Positions 11,565-11,727 of a stretch of DNA of 11,727 bases are shown one piece after another. Origin of the DNA: Nitrospiraceae bacterium (GTDB lineage: Bacteria; Nitrospirota; UBA9217). The DNA is taken from contig DMKB01000139.1 of the NCBI GenBank assembly GCA_003454665.1, positions 1 through 11,727 of the forward strand, read 5' to 3'. Within the stretch, counting starts at the first letter, position 1. Each line of letters begins with the position of its first letter. The position numbers were made by a program, and so were the translations under genes. The notes under the pieces were generated by a model. The model was not told where the DNA came from and ran no database searches. It saw only the letters and a program-made list of their open reading frames with translations.

Positions 11565-11727
11565 CTATGCTGAGAGCACGACCGTTATATGGCTGCTCCG
11601 CTTCCGAATCACATTTCCCCGGCCCTGGGCCCGCGCCCTGAGCCGCTTCATGATAACGCCTTGATTGACATACGCCTGCGATATGCGGAGTGAATCCAGA
11701 TCGCCGATATTCTTCTGCGTGGCGTTC
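11565..11727 (-). CDS. rplV: 50S ribosomal protein L22, C-terminal part (cut by window edge)
   Basis: The last 53 codons of L22 are readable on the minus strand, ending at a TAG at 11565-11567. The reading ends in the family's C-terminal pattern: a basic stretch MKRLRARAQGRGN, then RKRSSHITVVLSA. L22 (family knowledge) is an assembly protein of the large subunit. Its long beta-hairpin lines the peptide exit tunnel, and the hairpin's basic tip corresponds to the R-rich part seen here. The N-terminal globular part lies beyond 11727. rpsC follows after 18 bp, the usual S10-operon order rplV-rpsC. Identification rests on the C-terminal motif plus position and is secure. Confidence 0.93.
   Translation of the reverse strand, partial: NATQKNIGDLDSLRISQAYVNQGVIMKRLRARAQGRGNVIRKRSSHITVVLSA

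Noticed and set aside
10575..11573. 332-codon plus-strand open frame opposite rplP and rpsC
   Set aside because: It is antisense to clear S3 and L16 with no motif or operon context of its own.

Overview
The window is one continuous stretch of a bacterial ribosomal-protein superoperon, with every gene on the minus strand, so transcription runs from high to low coordinates. In that direction it reads rplV (partial)-rpsC-rplP-rpmC-rpsQ (the end of the S10 block), rplN-rplX-rplE-rpsN-rpsH-rplF-rplR-rpsE-rpmD-rplO-secY (the spc block), map-infA-rpmJ, and rpsM-rpsK-rpsD-rpoA (partial) (the alpha block). Twenty-three protein genes fill the window. The longest non-coding stretch is the 228 bp between rpsM and rpsK, so there is no gene desert over 300 bp. 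I see no RNA gene, transposase, CRISPR array or convincing intrinsic terminator.

The gene order is that of Bacteria. The map-infA-rpmJ insertion between secY and rpsM, together with cysteine-bearing (zinc-type) S4, S14, L24 and L36, argues against a typical enterobacterium. It fits groups such as Nitrospirota, Desulfobacterota or deep Gram-positive-like lineages, but I cannot fix the phylum by eye. adk, which in many such genomes sits between secY and map, is absent here.

The genes work together. The r-proteins build both ribosomal subunits, IF1 acts in initiation, SecY is the translocon channel for exported proteins, Map removes the initiator Met from new chains, and RpoA nucleates RNA polymerase. 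Spacing is tight in places (ATGA overlap rplP/rpmC, 14-nt overlap rpmC/rpsQ, 2-nt gaps rpsE/rpmD and rplO/secY). Several starts are not ATG (rplR and rpsE GTG, rpsM GTG, secY and rpsD TTG), each decided by a good Shine-Dalgarno (SD) sequence.

The outstanding oddity is rplE. A normal-looking L5 core of about 178 residues is preceded, in the same uninterrupted frame, by about 240 residues of low-complexity sequence. This begins with a Lys/Ala/Pro histone-H1/AlgP-like tail carrying perfect 36-bp tandem repeats. A TolA-like Glu/Ala segment of four 16-residue (48-bp) repeats follows, and then a Pro-rich linker. No in-frame ATG lies between the start and the core, so the L5 seems obliged to carry the tail.

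Secondary points of interest are inverted repeats in several inter-gene spacers (rpsQ-rplN, rplX-rplE, rplR-rpsE, rpmD-rplO, rpsK-rpsD, rpsD-rpoA), AT-rich spacers on both sides of rpsM with a possible promoter and alternative leader pairing, and a 10-codon mini-ORF bridging secY and map.
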